DNA of 64,000 bases from assembly GCF_014648635.1 (NCBI RefSeq), contig NZ_BMRM01000003.1:124001-188000 (forward strand). The letters run 5' to 3'. Below the pieces are notes generated by a model, which worked only from the letters and a program-made list of their open reading frames with translations, had not been told where the DNA came from and did no database searches. A program made the translations under genes and the position numbers. Positions 1-8,812 of the stretch are shown piece after piece (the stretch's first letter is position 1; each line of letters opens with the position of its first letter). This DNA is from Streptomyces cinerochromogenes (lineage in GTDB: Bacteria; Actinomycetota; Actinomycetes; Streptomycetales; Streptomycetaceae).

Positions 1-1050
1 CACGGCGCCGGACGGCGCGGCGGCGGGCGCCGGGGTGTGCGGCACGGGCCGCGGGGGCGGCAGGGCGGGCTCCGCCGGCGCGGTGTACTTCCCGCGGAAG
101 CTGCGCCAGGCGTAGGCGTTGTAGGCCAGGACGAACGGCATGCACAGTCCCACCCCGAGCACCAGGAAGAGCTGGGAGGAGTGCGGACTGGCCACCTGGT
201 GGACGGTCGAGGCGGGCGGTACGACGACCGGGGCGGTGAGCGCCGCCAGGGCGAGCAGCCCGGACGCGGTCAACGTGGCCACGGCGGCGAACGGCCGCCA
301 GTCGGGAGCGCGGCCGAAACCGGACCAGGCGACGGCGGCGGCGCCGACGGCGACGGCGACCGCGAGCCAGAACAGCACCGCACGCAGCGGCTCGTCCAGC
401 GCTGTCGGTTGCGGGTCGGCGCCCGGCAGCAGCAGGCCGAGGGCCACCGCCAGGACCGCGGTGGCCGCGAGCAGCGACCGCCCGGTGCGGCGGGTCCGCG
501 ACCGGGACCAGCCCTCGGTCTTGTCCTGCAGCCAGGCGGCGCCGGCCAGCAGGTAGAGCACGACCAGGCCGAGCGCGCACAGCACGCCGTAGGGGCTGAG
601 CCAGTCGAGGGCCCCGCCGGTGAAGCGGCCGCCCTCCTGCCGGGGCCCGGTGAGGACGGCGCCGAGCACGAGCCCCTGGCACACGGCCACGGCGAGGGAC
701 GCCCCGCCGAACAGCAGGGCCCAGCCGCGCCGGTAGCCGCCGGCCGCGCTGTGCATCTCCAGGCCGAGCCCGCGCAGGATGACGGCGATCAGCATGCCGA
801 TGAGCGGAAGGTAGACGGCGGGCAGCAGGACGGCGTAGGCGCCGGGCAGGCCGGCCCACAGGACGACGCCGGCCAGGATGATCCAGCTCTCGTTGGCGTC
901 CCAGGCGGTGGCGACGATCTCGCCGTACTCGCGTCGGCGCGCGGGCCCCGCGGCCAGGCTGAGCATGCCCACCCCGAGGTCGTAGCCGTCGAGGACGACG
1001 TACATGCCGAGGGAGAACAGGACCAGGGCGTAACTGGCGTACTCAAGCAA
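1..1050 (-). CDS. cydB: Cytochrome bd ubiquinol oxidase subunit II (C-terminus runs off the left edge)
   Basis: Subunit II of the bd-type quinol oxidase, an inner-membrane enzyme that reduces O2 with quinol electrons and works at low oxygen. The reading frame is open from a TTG at 1050 to base 1 (350 codons, no stop seen). Family features are the N-terminal MYVVLDGYDLGVGM segment, the DANESWIILAG stretch and about eight hydrophobic segments, followed by a Pro/Ala-rich tail. The TTG start overlaps the last 8 bases of cydA, so translation is probably coupled. No other in-frame start gives the conserved N-terminus. The product is close to the usual 335-350 residues, so little is missing. The start codon is inferred; the family assignment is firm. 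Confidence 0.9.
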   Translation of the reverse strand, partial: MLEYASYALVLFSLGMYVVLDGYDLGVGMLSLAAGPARRREYGEIVATAWDANESWIILAGVVLWAGLPGAYAVLLPAVYLPLIGMLIAVILRGLGLEMHSAAGGYRRGWALLFGGASLAVAVCQGLVLGAVLTGPRQEGGRFTGGALDWLSPYGVLCALGLVVLYLLAGAAWLQDKTEGWSRSRTRRTGRSLLAATAVLAVALGLLLPGADPQPTALDEPLRAVLFWLAVAVAVGAAAVAWSGFGRAPDWRPFAAVATLTASGLLALAALTAPVVVPPASTVHQVASPHSSQLFLVLGVGLCMPFVLAYNAYAWRSFRGKYTAPAEPALPPPRPVPHTPAPAAAPSGAV

Positions 1051-2410
1051 CGAGGGCCTCCGGGACGTCGGGCGCGGCGGGTCCGGTGGGCAGTGCCTCG
1101 GGGCCGGCCTTGACCGTGCGGACGATGTAGCGGGCCCAGACGGCCAGCAGGGTGACGTAGAGCAGGACGAAGCCGGCCAGGCTCGCGGCGACCTCGAAGG
1201 TGCTGAGGTGGGAGACCGCGTCGGCGGTGCGGAGCTGGCCGTAGACCACCCAGGGCTGGCGGCCGGTCTCGGCGACGATCCAGCCGCCGGTGATGGCGAT
1301 GATCCCGGCCGGGGTCATCCACACCATCCAGCGCAGGAAGCGCGGCGAGTCGAACAGGCGCCGGCGCAGGCGCAGGACCACGCCGGCGAAGGCCGTGGCG
1401 AACATCAGCAGTGCGGTGAAGTACATGGCGCGGAAGCCGTAGAACGTGGTCCACATGTTGGGGCGTTCGTCGGGCGGGGTCTGGAGCAGTCCGGGTGTCG
1501 TCGTCTTCCCGCTGAGGTCCTGGGCGATGACGGAGCCGAGGTGGGGGATCTCGACGTGCAGCCGGTTCTCGCCCCGGCCGGTGTCGGGGACGACGAGCAG
1601 GTTGTACCCGTTGTTGTCGCTCTTCCAGTTGCCCTCGAACGCCTCCAGCTTGGGCAGCTGGTGCTGCCCCATGAAGACCGCCGTGCCGTCTCCGACGTAG
1701 AGCTGGACGGGCATCAGCACCCCGAGCACGCCGAGGGCGAGGGACAGGCAGCGGCGGGCCATGGGCTGGGCGGCGGCGCGGTTCTTGACGAGGTACCAGG
1801 CGGAGATCCCGCCCACGAACCAGGCGGCGCTGATCAGCACGGCGAGCAGCATGTGCGGGAAGCGGTGCGCGAAGGCGGGGTTGAGCAGGATGCTCGCCCA
1901 GTCCTCGGCGTGGAACTGGCCGTCCGCCTTCCGGTAGCCGACCGGGTCCTGCATCCAGCTGTTGGCCGACAGGATCCAGGTGGTGGACAGCAGCGTGCCG
2001 AAGGCCACCATCCAGCAGGCCAGGGCCATGGTGCGCGGGCGGATGCGCCCGTCGCCGTAGAGCATCAGGCCGATGAACCCGGCCTCCAGGAAGAAGGCCG
2101 TGATCACCTCCATGCCGATGGTGACCCCGATCACCGGTCCGACCGCGTGCGCGTAGACGCCCCAGTTGAGGCCGAACTCGAAGGTCATCACCGTGCCGGC
2201 GACGACGCCGAGGCCGAAGCCGACGGCGAAGATCTTCTTCCAGAACCGGAAGATCTGCAGGTAGAGCGGATTCCCCGTGCGTGCGTACACCGTGTACACG
2301 ACGGCGAGGAGCACGGAGAGCCCGACGGTGAGCGCGGGGAAGGTCATGTGGAAGACCGCGGTGATCGCGAACTGCCAGCGGGACAGTTCGACGACGGCGG
2401 GCGAGGCCAT
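1043..2410 (-). CDS. cydA: Cytochrome bd ubiquinol oxidase subunit I
   Basis: Haem-bearing subunit of cytochrome bd, which oxidises quinol at the outer face and reduces O2 without pumping protons. It has 455 residues starting MASPAVVELSRWQFAITAVF; the His in the following FHMTFP matches the high-spin haem ligand. Other family marks are GVYAHAVGPVIGVTIGMEV, the QHQLPKLEAFEG quinol-loop motif and PHMLLAVLISAAW. The quinol loop is short, as in actinobacterial forms. The chosen ATG has CGGAG 5 bases upstream; in-frame starts further up (to 2500) add a Pro/Arg-rich leader unlike the family. cydB follows in an overlap. cydCD, if present, would lie beyond the left edge. Confidence 0.96.
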   Translation of the reverse strand: MASPAVVELSRWQFAITAVFHMTFPALTVGLSVLLAVVYTVYARTGNPLYLQIFRFWKKIFAVGFGLGVVAGTVMTFEFGLNWGVYAHAVGPVIGVTIGMEVITAFFLEAGFIGLMLYGDGRIRPRTMALACWMVAFGTLLSTTWILSANSWMQDPVGYRKADGQFHAEDWASILLNPAFAHRFPHMLLAVLISAAWFVGGISAWYLVKNRAAAQPMARRCLSLALGVLGVLMPVQLYVGDGTAVFMGQHQLPKLEAFEGNWKSDNNGYNLLVVPDTGRGENRLHVEIPHLGSVIAQDLSGKTTTPGLLQTPPDERPNMWTTFYGFRAMYFTALLMFATAFAGVVLRLRRRLFDSPRFLRWMVWMTPAGIIAITGGWIVAETGRQPWVVYGQLRTADAVSHLSTFEVAASLAGFVLLYVTLLAVWARYIVRTVKAGPEALPTGPAAPDVPEALVA

Positions 2411-2569
2411 GGGTACTCCGGGGAGCGGTGGGTGACGGTCGGTCGGGCGGGCGGGGGCCCGGGCGCGTCCAGCGGGATCGCGGTCGTGTGCCGGGCGCAC
2501 CCGGCGGGACCGCGGTCGTGCACGCGCGGACGCCCCCGCCCGTTCGGCCGTCGGCGGCCCCCGCAGGGC

Positions 2570-3145
2570 TCAGGAGCGGACGAGCGGGGTGTCCACCAGG
2601 TGTTCGGCCAGGAACCAGGCCTGGAGTTCGCCGGTGCGGATGATCTGCGAGACCAGCACGTCGTTGGTGCCGTCGTCGCCCAGCTCGGCGACCCGGGCGG
2701 CCGCGTCGTGGGCGTCGGCCAGGATGGTCTCGTGGGCCTCCAGCAGCCGCGAGAGCATCGCCGGGACCTCTTCGACACCGTCCGGCGGGCGCGGGATCGA
2801 GGTGATCTCGGCGACGTGCCGGGTGTCGCCCACCGCGACGCCGCCGAGGGTCTGGACGCGCTCGGCGAGGGTGTCCACGAGTTCCAGCTGTTCCCCGGCG
2901 TGCTTGTCCAGGAGCAGGTGCAGCTGGTAGAAGGTCGCGCCCCGCATGATCCAGTGGTGCTTCTTGTACAGGCCGTAGAGGATCTGGGTGTCCGCGAGCA
3001 CCTTGTTCAGGCGCTGGCAGGAGTACATGCGCGCCTCGTAGGACAGGGCGAGCGGGAACTGCTTGACGGTTCCGAACTCCTGGATGACCGCGCCCTTCTG
3101 GTGCAGCCACGGCTGGCTGGACGAGGGCTTGGTGCCGGTGGTCAT
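2570..3145 (-). CDS. dps: Dps-family ferritin-like DNA-protection protein
   Basis: Predicted dodecameric mini-ferritin that oxidises Fe(II) with peroxide, stores iron and protects DNA in stationary phase. It has 191 residues. The ferroxidase pattern is visible around residues 70-100: HHWIMRGATFYQLH, then LDKHAGEQLELVD and AERV. The N-terminal 25 residues are polar and lack an obvious Lys-rich DNA-binding tail. An AGGAGG lies 7 bases before the ATG at 3145, which decides this start over the longer frame from 3229. It is divergent from nothing close and reads toward cydAB, so it may belong to the same stress or low-oxygen neighbourhood. Confidence 0.93.
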   Translation of the reverse strand: MTTGTKPSSSQPWLHQKGAVIQEFGTVKQFPLALSYEARMYSCQRLNKVLADTQILYGLYKKHHWIMRGATFYQLHLLLDKHAGEQLELVDTLAERVQTLGGVAVGDTRHVAEITSIPRPPDGVEEVPAMLSRLLEAHETILADAHDAAARVAELGDDGTNDVLVSQIIRTGELQAWFLAEHLVDTPLVRS

Positions 3146-3259
3146 GACGTGCCTCCTGCGGATGGCGTGCTGTGGGTACGCGGTCGACGCTAGGGGCTGG
3201 ATCACCGGGCGCGTGGTCCAGGAGCGCACGCGTTGGTGCTCGTCAGCGCACCGGACGGG

Positions 3260-3703
3260 TCATTCGCGGCCGGCCATGAGCTGCTCCACGACACGGTCCA
3301 CGTCGAGGTGGCGGTGCTCGGTGCCCGGTGGCACCACGGCGTGGGCGCGGCGCAGGAAGGCGGTGACGGCGGAGCCGGCGATCTCCAGGAGCGCCGCCCC
3401 GGCGTGGGTCCGCAGCAGGATGCGGACCGTGGCCGGATCGCGCCGGCGCGCGGGGAACACCACGACGTCTCCGGTCCCGGTGGGCCGGGTCAGCCCCCGG
3501 GCGAGGAGCGACCGGGCGAAGACCCAGTCGACGGAGCGGGCGGAGGGGGCGCCGAGGGACAGGCAGACGGCGTAGGGGTCCGCCGCCGCGTACCGGAGTT
3601 CGGCGGTCAGCGGCACCGGCGGTTCGTCGGCGACGGCGACACGGACGGTCGTCGTGCATACGATCGGATCTTGGTCCGTGGTCTCTGCGGGATCGTGTCT
3701 CAT
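3260..3703 (-). CDS. SsgA-family sporulation/cell division regulator
   Basis: SsgA-like proteins (SALPs) occur only in sporulating actinomycetes and help place septa and guide peptidoglycan remodelling during sporulation. This one has 147 residues, typical for the family. It shows the characteristic LRYAAADPYAVCLSLG, VDWVFARSLLARGL and TGTGDVVVFPAR segments, and the later FLRRAHAVVPPGTE stretch. The start MRHDPAETTDQ is chosen because homology begins there; a GGGGG tract sits about 5 bases upstream and the longer frame to 3883 is unlike the family. Which SsgA-G paralogue it is cannot be told from the sequence. Confidence 0.92.
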   Translation of the reverse strand: MRHDPAETTDQDPIVCTTTVRVAVADEPPVPLTAELRYAAADPYAVCLSLGAPSARSVDWVFARSLLARGLTRPTGTGDVVVFPARRRDPATVRILLRTHAGAALLEIAGSAVTAFLRRAHAVVPPGTEHRHLDVDRVVEQLMAGRE

Positions 3704-3948
3704 GCGGGCCCCCTGTGTGCGACGGTTGCGGTTCGGTGCGTCGGCCCGTCTCCGGCGGGCCCCGAGGTGGTGACGACCGTACGGCGGGACCGGGGGAGCG
3801 GCTTGCCGACGAGCGCACGGGTTGTTGTCCGAAGAAGAAGTCGCGAAGAAGTCGCCATGGCGTCCGGACCTGCCCGGACGCATGATGGTTGAATATAGAA
3901 CAATTGCTGGCTGGAGAGAAGCATGACTGGGTGGAGAGGTGGCCCCCG
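3704..3948. promoter_or_regulatory. Divergent intergenic region of the SsgA-like and pirin genes
   Basis: This region separates two divergent genes. It contains a perfect tandem 11-bp repeat (GAAGAAGTCGC twice, 3834-3855) and, nearer pirin, an unusually AT-rich stretch with TATAGA at 3894-3899 that could be a -10 element. No good -35 could be matched to it. GAGAGG lies about 9 bases before the pirin ATG. Confidence 0.4.
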
Positions 3949-4938
3949 ATGAGCAATGCCGAGACCGAGCCCGTCGAAGTGCGCTGCGGCACGGCGGTGG
4001 ACGACGCGTCCGCGGACCGGACGCCCCGGGTCGAGGTGCTGACCCCGCGCGACGTCCCCCTGGGCGGCCCCCGGGCGATGACCGTGCGGCGCACGCTGCC
4101 GCAGCGGTCCCGGACCCTGATCGGAGCCTGGTGCTTCGCCGACCACTACGGCCCCGACGACGTCTCCCGGACCGGCGGCATGGACGTCGCCCCGCACCCG
4201 CACACCGGGCTGCAGACCGTGAGCTGGCTCTTCAGCGGGGAGATCGAGCACCGCGACAGCCTCGGCAGCCACGCCTTCGTACGGCCCGGCGAGCTGAACC
4301 TCATGACCGGCGGGTACGGCATCAGCCACTCCGAGGTCTCCACCCCGCGCACCACCGTCCTGCACGGCGTCCAGCTGTGGGTGGCCCTGCCGGAGGAGCA
4401 CCGGGCCGCCCCGCGGGACTTCCAGCACTACGTTCCCGAGCCCGTGCGCACCGACGGCGCCGAGATCAGTGTCTTCCTCGGGTCCCTCGCGGGCTCGACC
4501 TCCCCGGTGCCGACCTTCACACCCCTGCTCGGCGCCGAGATCGTCCTCGCCCCGGGTGCGGCCGTCACGCTCGCCGTGGACCCCGGCTTCGAGCACGGGC
4601 TCCTCGTCGACCAGGGGGCCGTCCGCGTCGCGGACGTCGTCCTGGACGCCGCCGAGCTGGGCTACGTCCACCCCGGCCCCCGCGCCCTGACCCTCACCAA
4701 CGAGTCGGACGGCGCCGCGCGGGCGGTCCTCCTCGGTGGAACGCCTTTCGAGGAGGAGATCGTCATGTGGTGGAATTTCATCGGACGCCGTCATGAGGAT
4801 ATCGTCAGGGCGCGCGAGGAATGGCAGAACTCCTCCGATCACTTCGGCGCCGTCGAGGGATATCCGGGAGACCGTCTGCCCGCGCCCGTCCTGCCCCACG
4901 TGACCATCACCCCGCGCAGGAACCCACCGCGTCACTGA
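3949..4938 (+). CDS. Pirin family protein
   Basis: Bicupin of the pirin family: iron-binding proteins, some with quercetin-2,3-dioxygenase activity and others acting as regulators or redox sensors. It has 329 residues. The first cupin carries APHPHTGLQTVSWLF and later ISHSEVS, giving the expected His, His, His, Glu iron ligands. The second cupin ends with GGTPFEEEIVMWWNF, another pirin hallmark. The ATG at 3949 is preceded by GAGAGG; an upstream TTG at 3889 would add 20 non-conserved residues. It is followed 20 bp later by a GNAT-like gene and may be cotranscribed with it. The substrate is unknown. Confidence 0.93.
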   Translation: MSNAETEPVEVRCGTAVDDASADRTPRVEVLTPRDVPLGGPRAMTVRRTLPQRSRTLIGAWCFADHYGPDDVSRTGGMDVAPHPHTGLQTVSWLFSGEIEHRDSLGSHAFVRPGELNLMTGGYGISHSEVSTPRTTVLHGVQLWVALPEEHRAAPRDFQHYVPEPVRTDGAEISVFLGSLAGSTSPVPTFTPLLGAEIVLAPGAAVTLAVDPGFEHGLLVDQGAVRVADVVLDAAELGYVHPGPRALTLTNESDGAARAVLLGGTPFEEEIVMWWNFIGRRHEDIVRAREEWQNSSDHFGAVEGYPGDRLPAPVLPHVTITPRRNPPRH

Positions 4939-4958
4939 CGCCCTGAGAAAGGCATCCG

Positions 4959-5297
4959 ATGAGCCAGCCCTCCGCCGTTCCCGTGGTCGAGCACGCAGCC
5001 GCGAGAAACCGCTACGAAATCCTTGTCGACGGCAAGCGCGCCGGCCTGACCGCCTACCGCGACCGCGGTGCGCAGCGCGTCTTCTACCACACCGAGATCG
5101 ACGACGCCTTCGCCGGACAGGGCCTGGCCTCCCGGCTGGTCCAGGAGGCGCTCACCGACGTACGGGACTCCGGGAAGCGCATCGTGCCCGTCTGCCCCTA
5201 CGTGGCCAAGTTCCTCAAGCGGCACGAGGAGTTCGCCGACCTCGTCGACGACGTGACGCCCGACGTCCTGCGCTGGCTGGACACCGAACAGGCCTGA
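4959..5297 (+). CDS. GNAT family N-acetyltransferase, small YjdJ/COG2388 type
   Basis: A compact 112-residue GNAT-fold protein of the type built around RYEILVDGKRAGLTAYRD, then VFYHTEIDDAFAGQGLASRLVQEAL (acetyl-CoA binding loop) and RIVPVCPYVAKFLKRH. Members of this group are predicted acetyltransferases, mostly without known substrate. An AGAAAGG sits before the ATG. It lies 20 bp after the pirin stop on the same strand. A hairpin at 5333-5364 closes the pair. Confidence 0.9.
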   Translation: MSQPSAVPVVEHAAARNRYEILVDGKRAGLTAYRDRGAQRVFYHTEIDDAFAGQGLASRLVQEALTDVRDSGKRIVPVCPYVAKFLKRHEEFADLVDDVTPDVLRWLDTEQA

Positions 5298-5332
5298 CCC
5301 CCACGCTCCGGCTCCACCCCGGCTCCCACGTC

Positions 5333-5364
5333 CCGGCCGTCGGTCCTCGCGGACCGGCGGCCGG
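5333..5364 (+). terminator. Hairpin terminator after the pirin-GNAT pair
   Basis: Inverted repeat with arms of about 14 bp (5333-5346 and 5351-5364; one G-T wobble) around the loop TCGC. There is no T-tract, as is usual in Streptomyces. It lies 35 bp after the GNAT stop. Confidence 0.65.
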
Positions 5365-5586
5365 CTGTGCGTGCAGCGCACCGCTTCTGGTCCCCGAGTG
5401 CACGATGCCCGTGCGCCGCTCGCGCCACGCCCGTCACCGCGGTTAGTGTCCAGGCAGTCGAATTCCACCGGCGTGGCATTTTCCGAGAACGGCCACGCGG
5501 CGACAGCCGGGAATTCCGCCGGCCACCGGTGCCGGAAACGGCCGTCGCCCGGACAATTCCCGCACGCACGCGAACGAGGTGTTGTC

Positions 5587-7863
5587 GTGGAGCAATGGAC
5601 AAGGCGCGAGGACGAACGGCTGCTCACCGGAAAAGGCCGGTATGTGGCCGACATCCACGTGCCGGGATGTCTGGACGCCGCATTTGTGAGAAGCAAGGTC
5701 GCGCACGGCTCGCTGCGCGGCGTGGACTGTACGGCCGCCCGCCGGGTGCCCGGGGTCGTCGGAGCCTGGTCGGCCGCGGACCTGCCGGACCTTCCGCCGG
5801 TGCCGCACACCCTGCTCGCCCGGCTGTCGACCGAGGAAGCCGTCGCGGGCCGGGAGTGGCCGGCGCTGGTGAAGGACCGGGTCCGCTATCCGGGCGAGGC
5901 GCTCGCCGTCGTCCTCGGGGAGGACCGCTACCGGGCCGAGGACGGTGTCGCCGAGGTCACCGCCGAGATCGACCCGCTGCCCGCGGTGGTCACCCCGGCC
6001 GCGGCCGTGGAGGACTCCGTCCGCCTCTTCGACGGCCTCAGCAACACCGCCCTGCGGGGCGAGGCGGGCGAGCCCGTCGACCCGGCCGTCTGGCGGGAGG
6101 CCGCCGCCGTGGTCGAGGCGACCTACCGCCAGCAACTGCTCATGCCCAGCCCCATGGAGTGCCGCACGATCCTCGCCGTACCCGAGGGGGACCGGCTGAC
6201 CGTGTGGTCGGGGCACCAGATGCCGCACCGGCTGCGCCGTGAACTCGCCGCGCTGCTCGGCTGGTCCACCGACCGGATCCGTGTCGTCGTCCCGGACACC
6301 GGGGGCGCCTTCGGGTCGAAGAGCGCCGCCTTCCCGGAGTTCGTGGTCGTCGCCTACCTGGCCGTCACGCTCGGACGGCCGGTGCGCTGGATCGAGGACC
6401 GCCTGGAGTCGATGCTCGTCGCCACCCGCGGCCGGGGCCAGGACCAGACCGTCCGGCTCGCCGCGGACGCCGACGGGCGCCTGCTGGCCTACGAGCTGAC
6501 CATCGACGCCGACGTCGGCGCCTACCCGCACCTCGGCGTCGGACTGCCCATGCAGACGGCCTGGATGGCACCCGGCGTGTACACCACCCCGCACGTCCAC
6601 GCGACCCTGCGCTCGGTGCTCACCAACACCATGGTGACCTACCCGTACCGCGGCGCCGGACGCCCCGAGGCGGCCACCGCCATCGAGCGGACCATGGACC
6701 TGCTCGCCCGGCGCCTCGGCATCGACCCGGTCGAACTGCGCCGGCGCAACTTCGTCCCGCCCGACGCCTTCCCGTACGACACACCGACCGGCCGCCGCTA
6801 CGACAGCGGGAACTACGCCGCCGCCCTGGACCTCGCGCTGGAGACGGTCGGCTACGACGAGTGGCGCGCGGAACAGGCCCGCCGCCGCGGCGACCCGGAC
6901 GCGCTGCCGCTCGGCATCGGCGTCTCCTGCTACGTGGAGCGCTCCGGCGGCGAACCCGGCGGCCTGCACGAGTTCGGCAGCCTGGAGGTCCACGAGGACG
7001 GCACCGTCACCGCCCGCTGCGGCGCCGCCCCGAGCGGTCAGGGACACGAGACGGTCTTCCCCGCCCTCGTCGCCAGGACCCTCGGCGTCCCCGAGGAGCG
7101 GGTCCGCCTGGTCGAGGGAGACACGGACGAACAGCCCGAGGGACTGGGCTCCTTCGCCAGCCGGTCGGCCCAGGTCGCCGGCGCGATGCTCCAGCACGCC
7201 GCCCAGCTCCTGATCGAGGAGGCCCGCCACCGGGCGGCACGGCTGTGGGGCCTGCCCGCCGACCGGGCCGCGTGGGCGGACGGCACCGTCCACGCCACCT
7301 CCGGCGGCCCGGCACCCCTCGGCCTGGCCGACCTGGTGAAGGCGACCGGGCCGCTGCGCGTCGAGGACCGGTACGAGGCCGGCATGGCGTTCCCCTTCGG
7401 CGCCCACGTCGCGGTGACCGAGGTGGACCCCGACCTCGGCACCGTCAACGTCCTGCGGCTGGTGGCCGTCGACGACTGCGGAGTGGTCCTCGATCCCACC
7501 GTGGTGCACGGCCAGGCCTTCGGATCGGCGGTGCAGGGCATCGGCCAGGCCCTCTACGAGGGCATGACGTTCGGTGAGGACGGCGTGCCCCACCTGGCGA
7601 GCGGGTTCCTGGACTACCTGCTGCCGACGTACACCGAGATCCCGCCCATCGAGATCAAGGACACCTGTACCCCCAGCCCCACCACCCCGCTCGGCGCCAA
7701 GGGCGCGGGGGAGTCCGGCTGCATCGGCACCCCGGCCGCCATCGTCAACGCCGTGGCCGACGCCCTGGGGACCGCCGATCCAGGCCTGCTGCAGATGCCG
7801 CTCACACCGGACAGCGTCTGGCGGGCGGCACACGCCCCGCGCCCCGAGGAAGGTGTCCGGTGA
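5587..7863 (+). CDS. Xanthine dehydrogenase/CO dehydrogenase-type molybdopterin-binding large subunit
   Basis: Large (Mo-MCD) subunit of a three-subunit molybdenum hydroxylase that would hydroxylate an aldehyde or N-heterocycle using water. It has 758 residues from GTG 5587, preceded by ACGAGG; the conserved N-terminus EQWTRREDERLLTGKGRY begins there. The active-site loop reads PYRGAGR at residues 353-359. This is the form II signature; true CO dehydrogenases have AYRCSFR. The catalytic Glu is in GAKGAGES (E709). It starts an operon with the FAD subunit (17 bp gap), the 2Fe-2S subunit, an ACMSD-like amidohydrolase and XdhC. The order large-medium-small differs from coxMSL. The substrate is unknown. 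Confidence 0.93.
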   Translation: MEQWTRREDERLLTGKGRYVADIHVPGCLDAAFVRSKVAHGSLRGVDCTAARRVPGVVGAWSAADLPDLPPVPHTLLARLSTEEAVAGREWPALVKDRVRYPGEALAVVLGEDRYRAEDGVAEVTAEIDPLPAVVTPAAAVEDSVRLFDGLSNTALRGEAGEPVDPAVWREAAAVVEATYRQQLLMPSPMECRTILAVPEGDRLTVWSGHQMPHRLRRELAALLGWSTDRIRVVVPDTGGAFGSKSAAFPEFVVVAYLAVTLGRPVRWIEDRLESMLVATRGRGQDQTVRLAADADGRLLAYELTIDADVGAYPHLGVGLPMQTAWMAPGVYTTPHVHATLRSVLTNTMVTYPYRGAGRPEAATAIERTMDLLARRLGIDPVELRRRNFVPPDAFPYDTPTGRRYDSGNYAAALDLALETVGYDEWRAEQARRRGDPDALPLGIGVSCYVERSGGEPGGLHEFGSLEVHEDGTVTARCGAAPSGQGHETVFPALVARTLGVPEERVRLVEGDTDEQPEGLGSFASRSAQVAGAMLQHAAQLLIEEARHRAARLWGLPADRAAWADGTVHATSGGPAPLGLADLVKATGPLRVEDRYEAGMAFPFGAHVAVTEVDPDLGTVNVLRLVAVDDCGVVLDPTVVHGQAFGSAVQGIGQALYEGMTFGEDGVPHLASGFLDYLLPTYTEIPPIEIKDTCTPSPTTPLGAKGAGESGCIGTPAAIVNAVADALGTADPGLLQMPLTPDSVWRAAHAPRPEEGVR

Positions 7864-7879
7864 CAGAGGAGGGCCCCCG

Positions 7880-8812
7880 GTGAAACCCGCATCCTTCGAC
7901 TACGTCGTCCCCCGCACGGTCGCCGAGGCCGTCCAGGCGCTCGCCGGCCCCGGGCGCACCGCCCAGGTCCTCGCCGGCGGACAGAGCCTGATCCTGGAGA
8001 TGCACCTGCAACGCATCCGGCCCCGGCTCGTCGTCGACATCAACCGCATCCCGGAACTCGACGGCATGCGCGTCGACGGCGACGGCCTGCGCGTCGGCGC
8101 CCTCGTCCGCCACGCGGCGTTCGAGCGGGCCGACGCCGTACCCGGCCCGCTCGGCACCCTGCTCTCCCGCGCGGTGGTCAACATCGCCCACCCGCCCATC
8201 CGGTCCCGCGGCACCATGGCCGGCAGCTTCGGCTGGGCCCACCCCGCCTCGGAATGGTGCGCCATCGGCGTCGCCCTGGACGCCACCGTCGAGGTGACCG
8301 GCCCCGACGGCGAGCGCGCCCTGCCGGCCCGCGACTACTTCCTCGGGCCGCACCGCACCGCGCGCCGCCCGCAGGAGCTGATCACCGCCGTACGCCTGCC
8401 GCTGCTCGGCGGGCACACCGGCGTCGGCTTCGTCGAGCACCGCCGCACCCACTTCTGCTTCGCCCAGGTCGCGGTCGCGGCGGCCCTCACGGTGCACGAC
8501 GGCGTGATCAGCGACGTACGCATCGGACTGGTCAACTCCGCCGACCGTCCGGTGCGGGCACGCGCCGCCGAACAGACGCTGCTCGGCACCGAGATCGGCC
8601 CGCTGCCGACGGGACGACGACTCCCCGACGGCCATCCGTTCGCCCGCGCCGGCCGCGTCGCCGCCCAGGAGGACGCCGCACCCGTCGCCGAACCGTACGC
8701 CGACGCGGAGTACAAGCGGCAGGCCGTCGCCGTGCTGGTCGGCAGAACCCTCCGCGAGGCGGCGACGGACCTCGGCTCACGTCTCGCCGTACGACAGGGA
8801 GACCCCCGATGA
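7880..8812 (+). CDS. FAD-binding medium subunit of the molybdenum hydroxylase
   Basis: Medium subunit that passes electrons from the 2Fe-2S subunit to FAD. It has 310 residues from GTG 7880 (GAGGAGGG upstream). The first FAD motif, LAGGQSLILEM, is clear near residue 34. The second motif, usually TIGG followed by AHADPASE, reads RGTMAGSFGWAHPASEW, so its glycine loop is altered but the region is recognisable. The C-terminal domain has RTHFCFAQVAVAAAL. Its TGA overlaps the ATG of the small subunit (ATGA), implying coupled translation and a 1:1 ratio. Confidence 0.92.
   Translation: MKPASFDYVVPRTVAEAVQALAGPGRTAQVLAGGQSLILEMHLQRIRPRLVVDINRIPELDGMRVDGDGLRVGALVRHAAFERADAVPGPLGTLLSRAVVNIAHPPIRSRGTMAGSFGWAHPASEWCAIGVALDATVEVTGPDGERALPARDYFLGPHRTARRPQELITAVRLPLLGGHTGVGFVEHRRTHFCFAQVAVAAALTVHDGVISDVRIGLVNSADRPVRARAAEQTLLGTEIGPLPTGRRLPDGHPFARAGRVAAQEDAAPVAEPYADAEYKRQAVAVLVGRTLREAATDLGSRLAVRQGDPR

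Noticed and set aside
3889..3905. MarR-type TTG-N9-CAA operator before pirin
   Set aside because: Only the outer three bases of each arm match; this is expected by chance in an AT-rich stretch.
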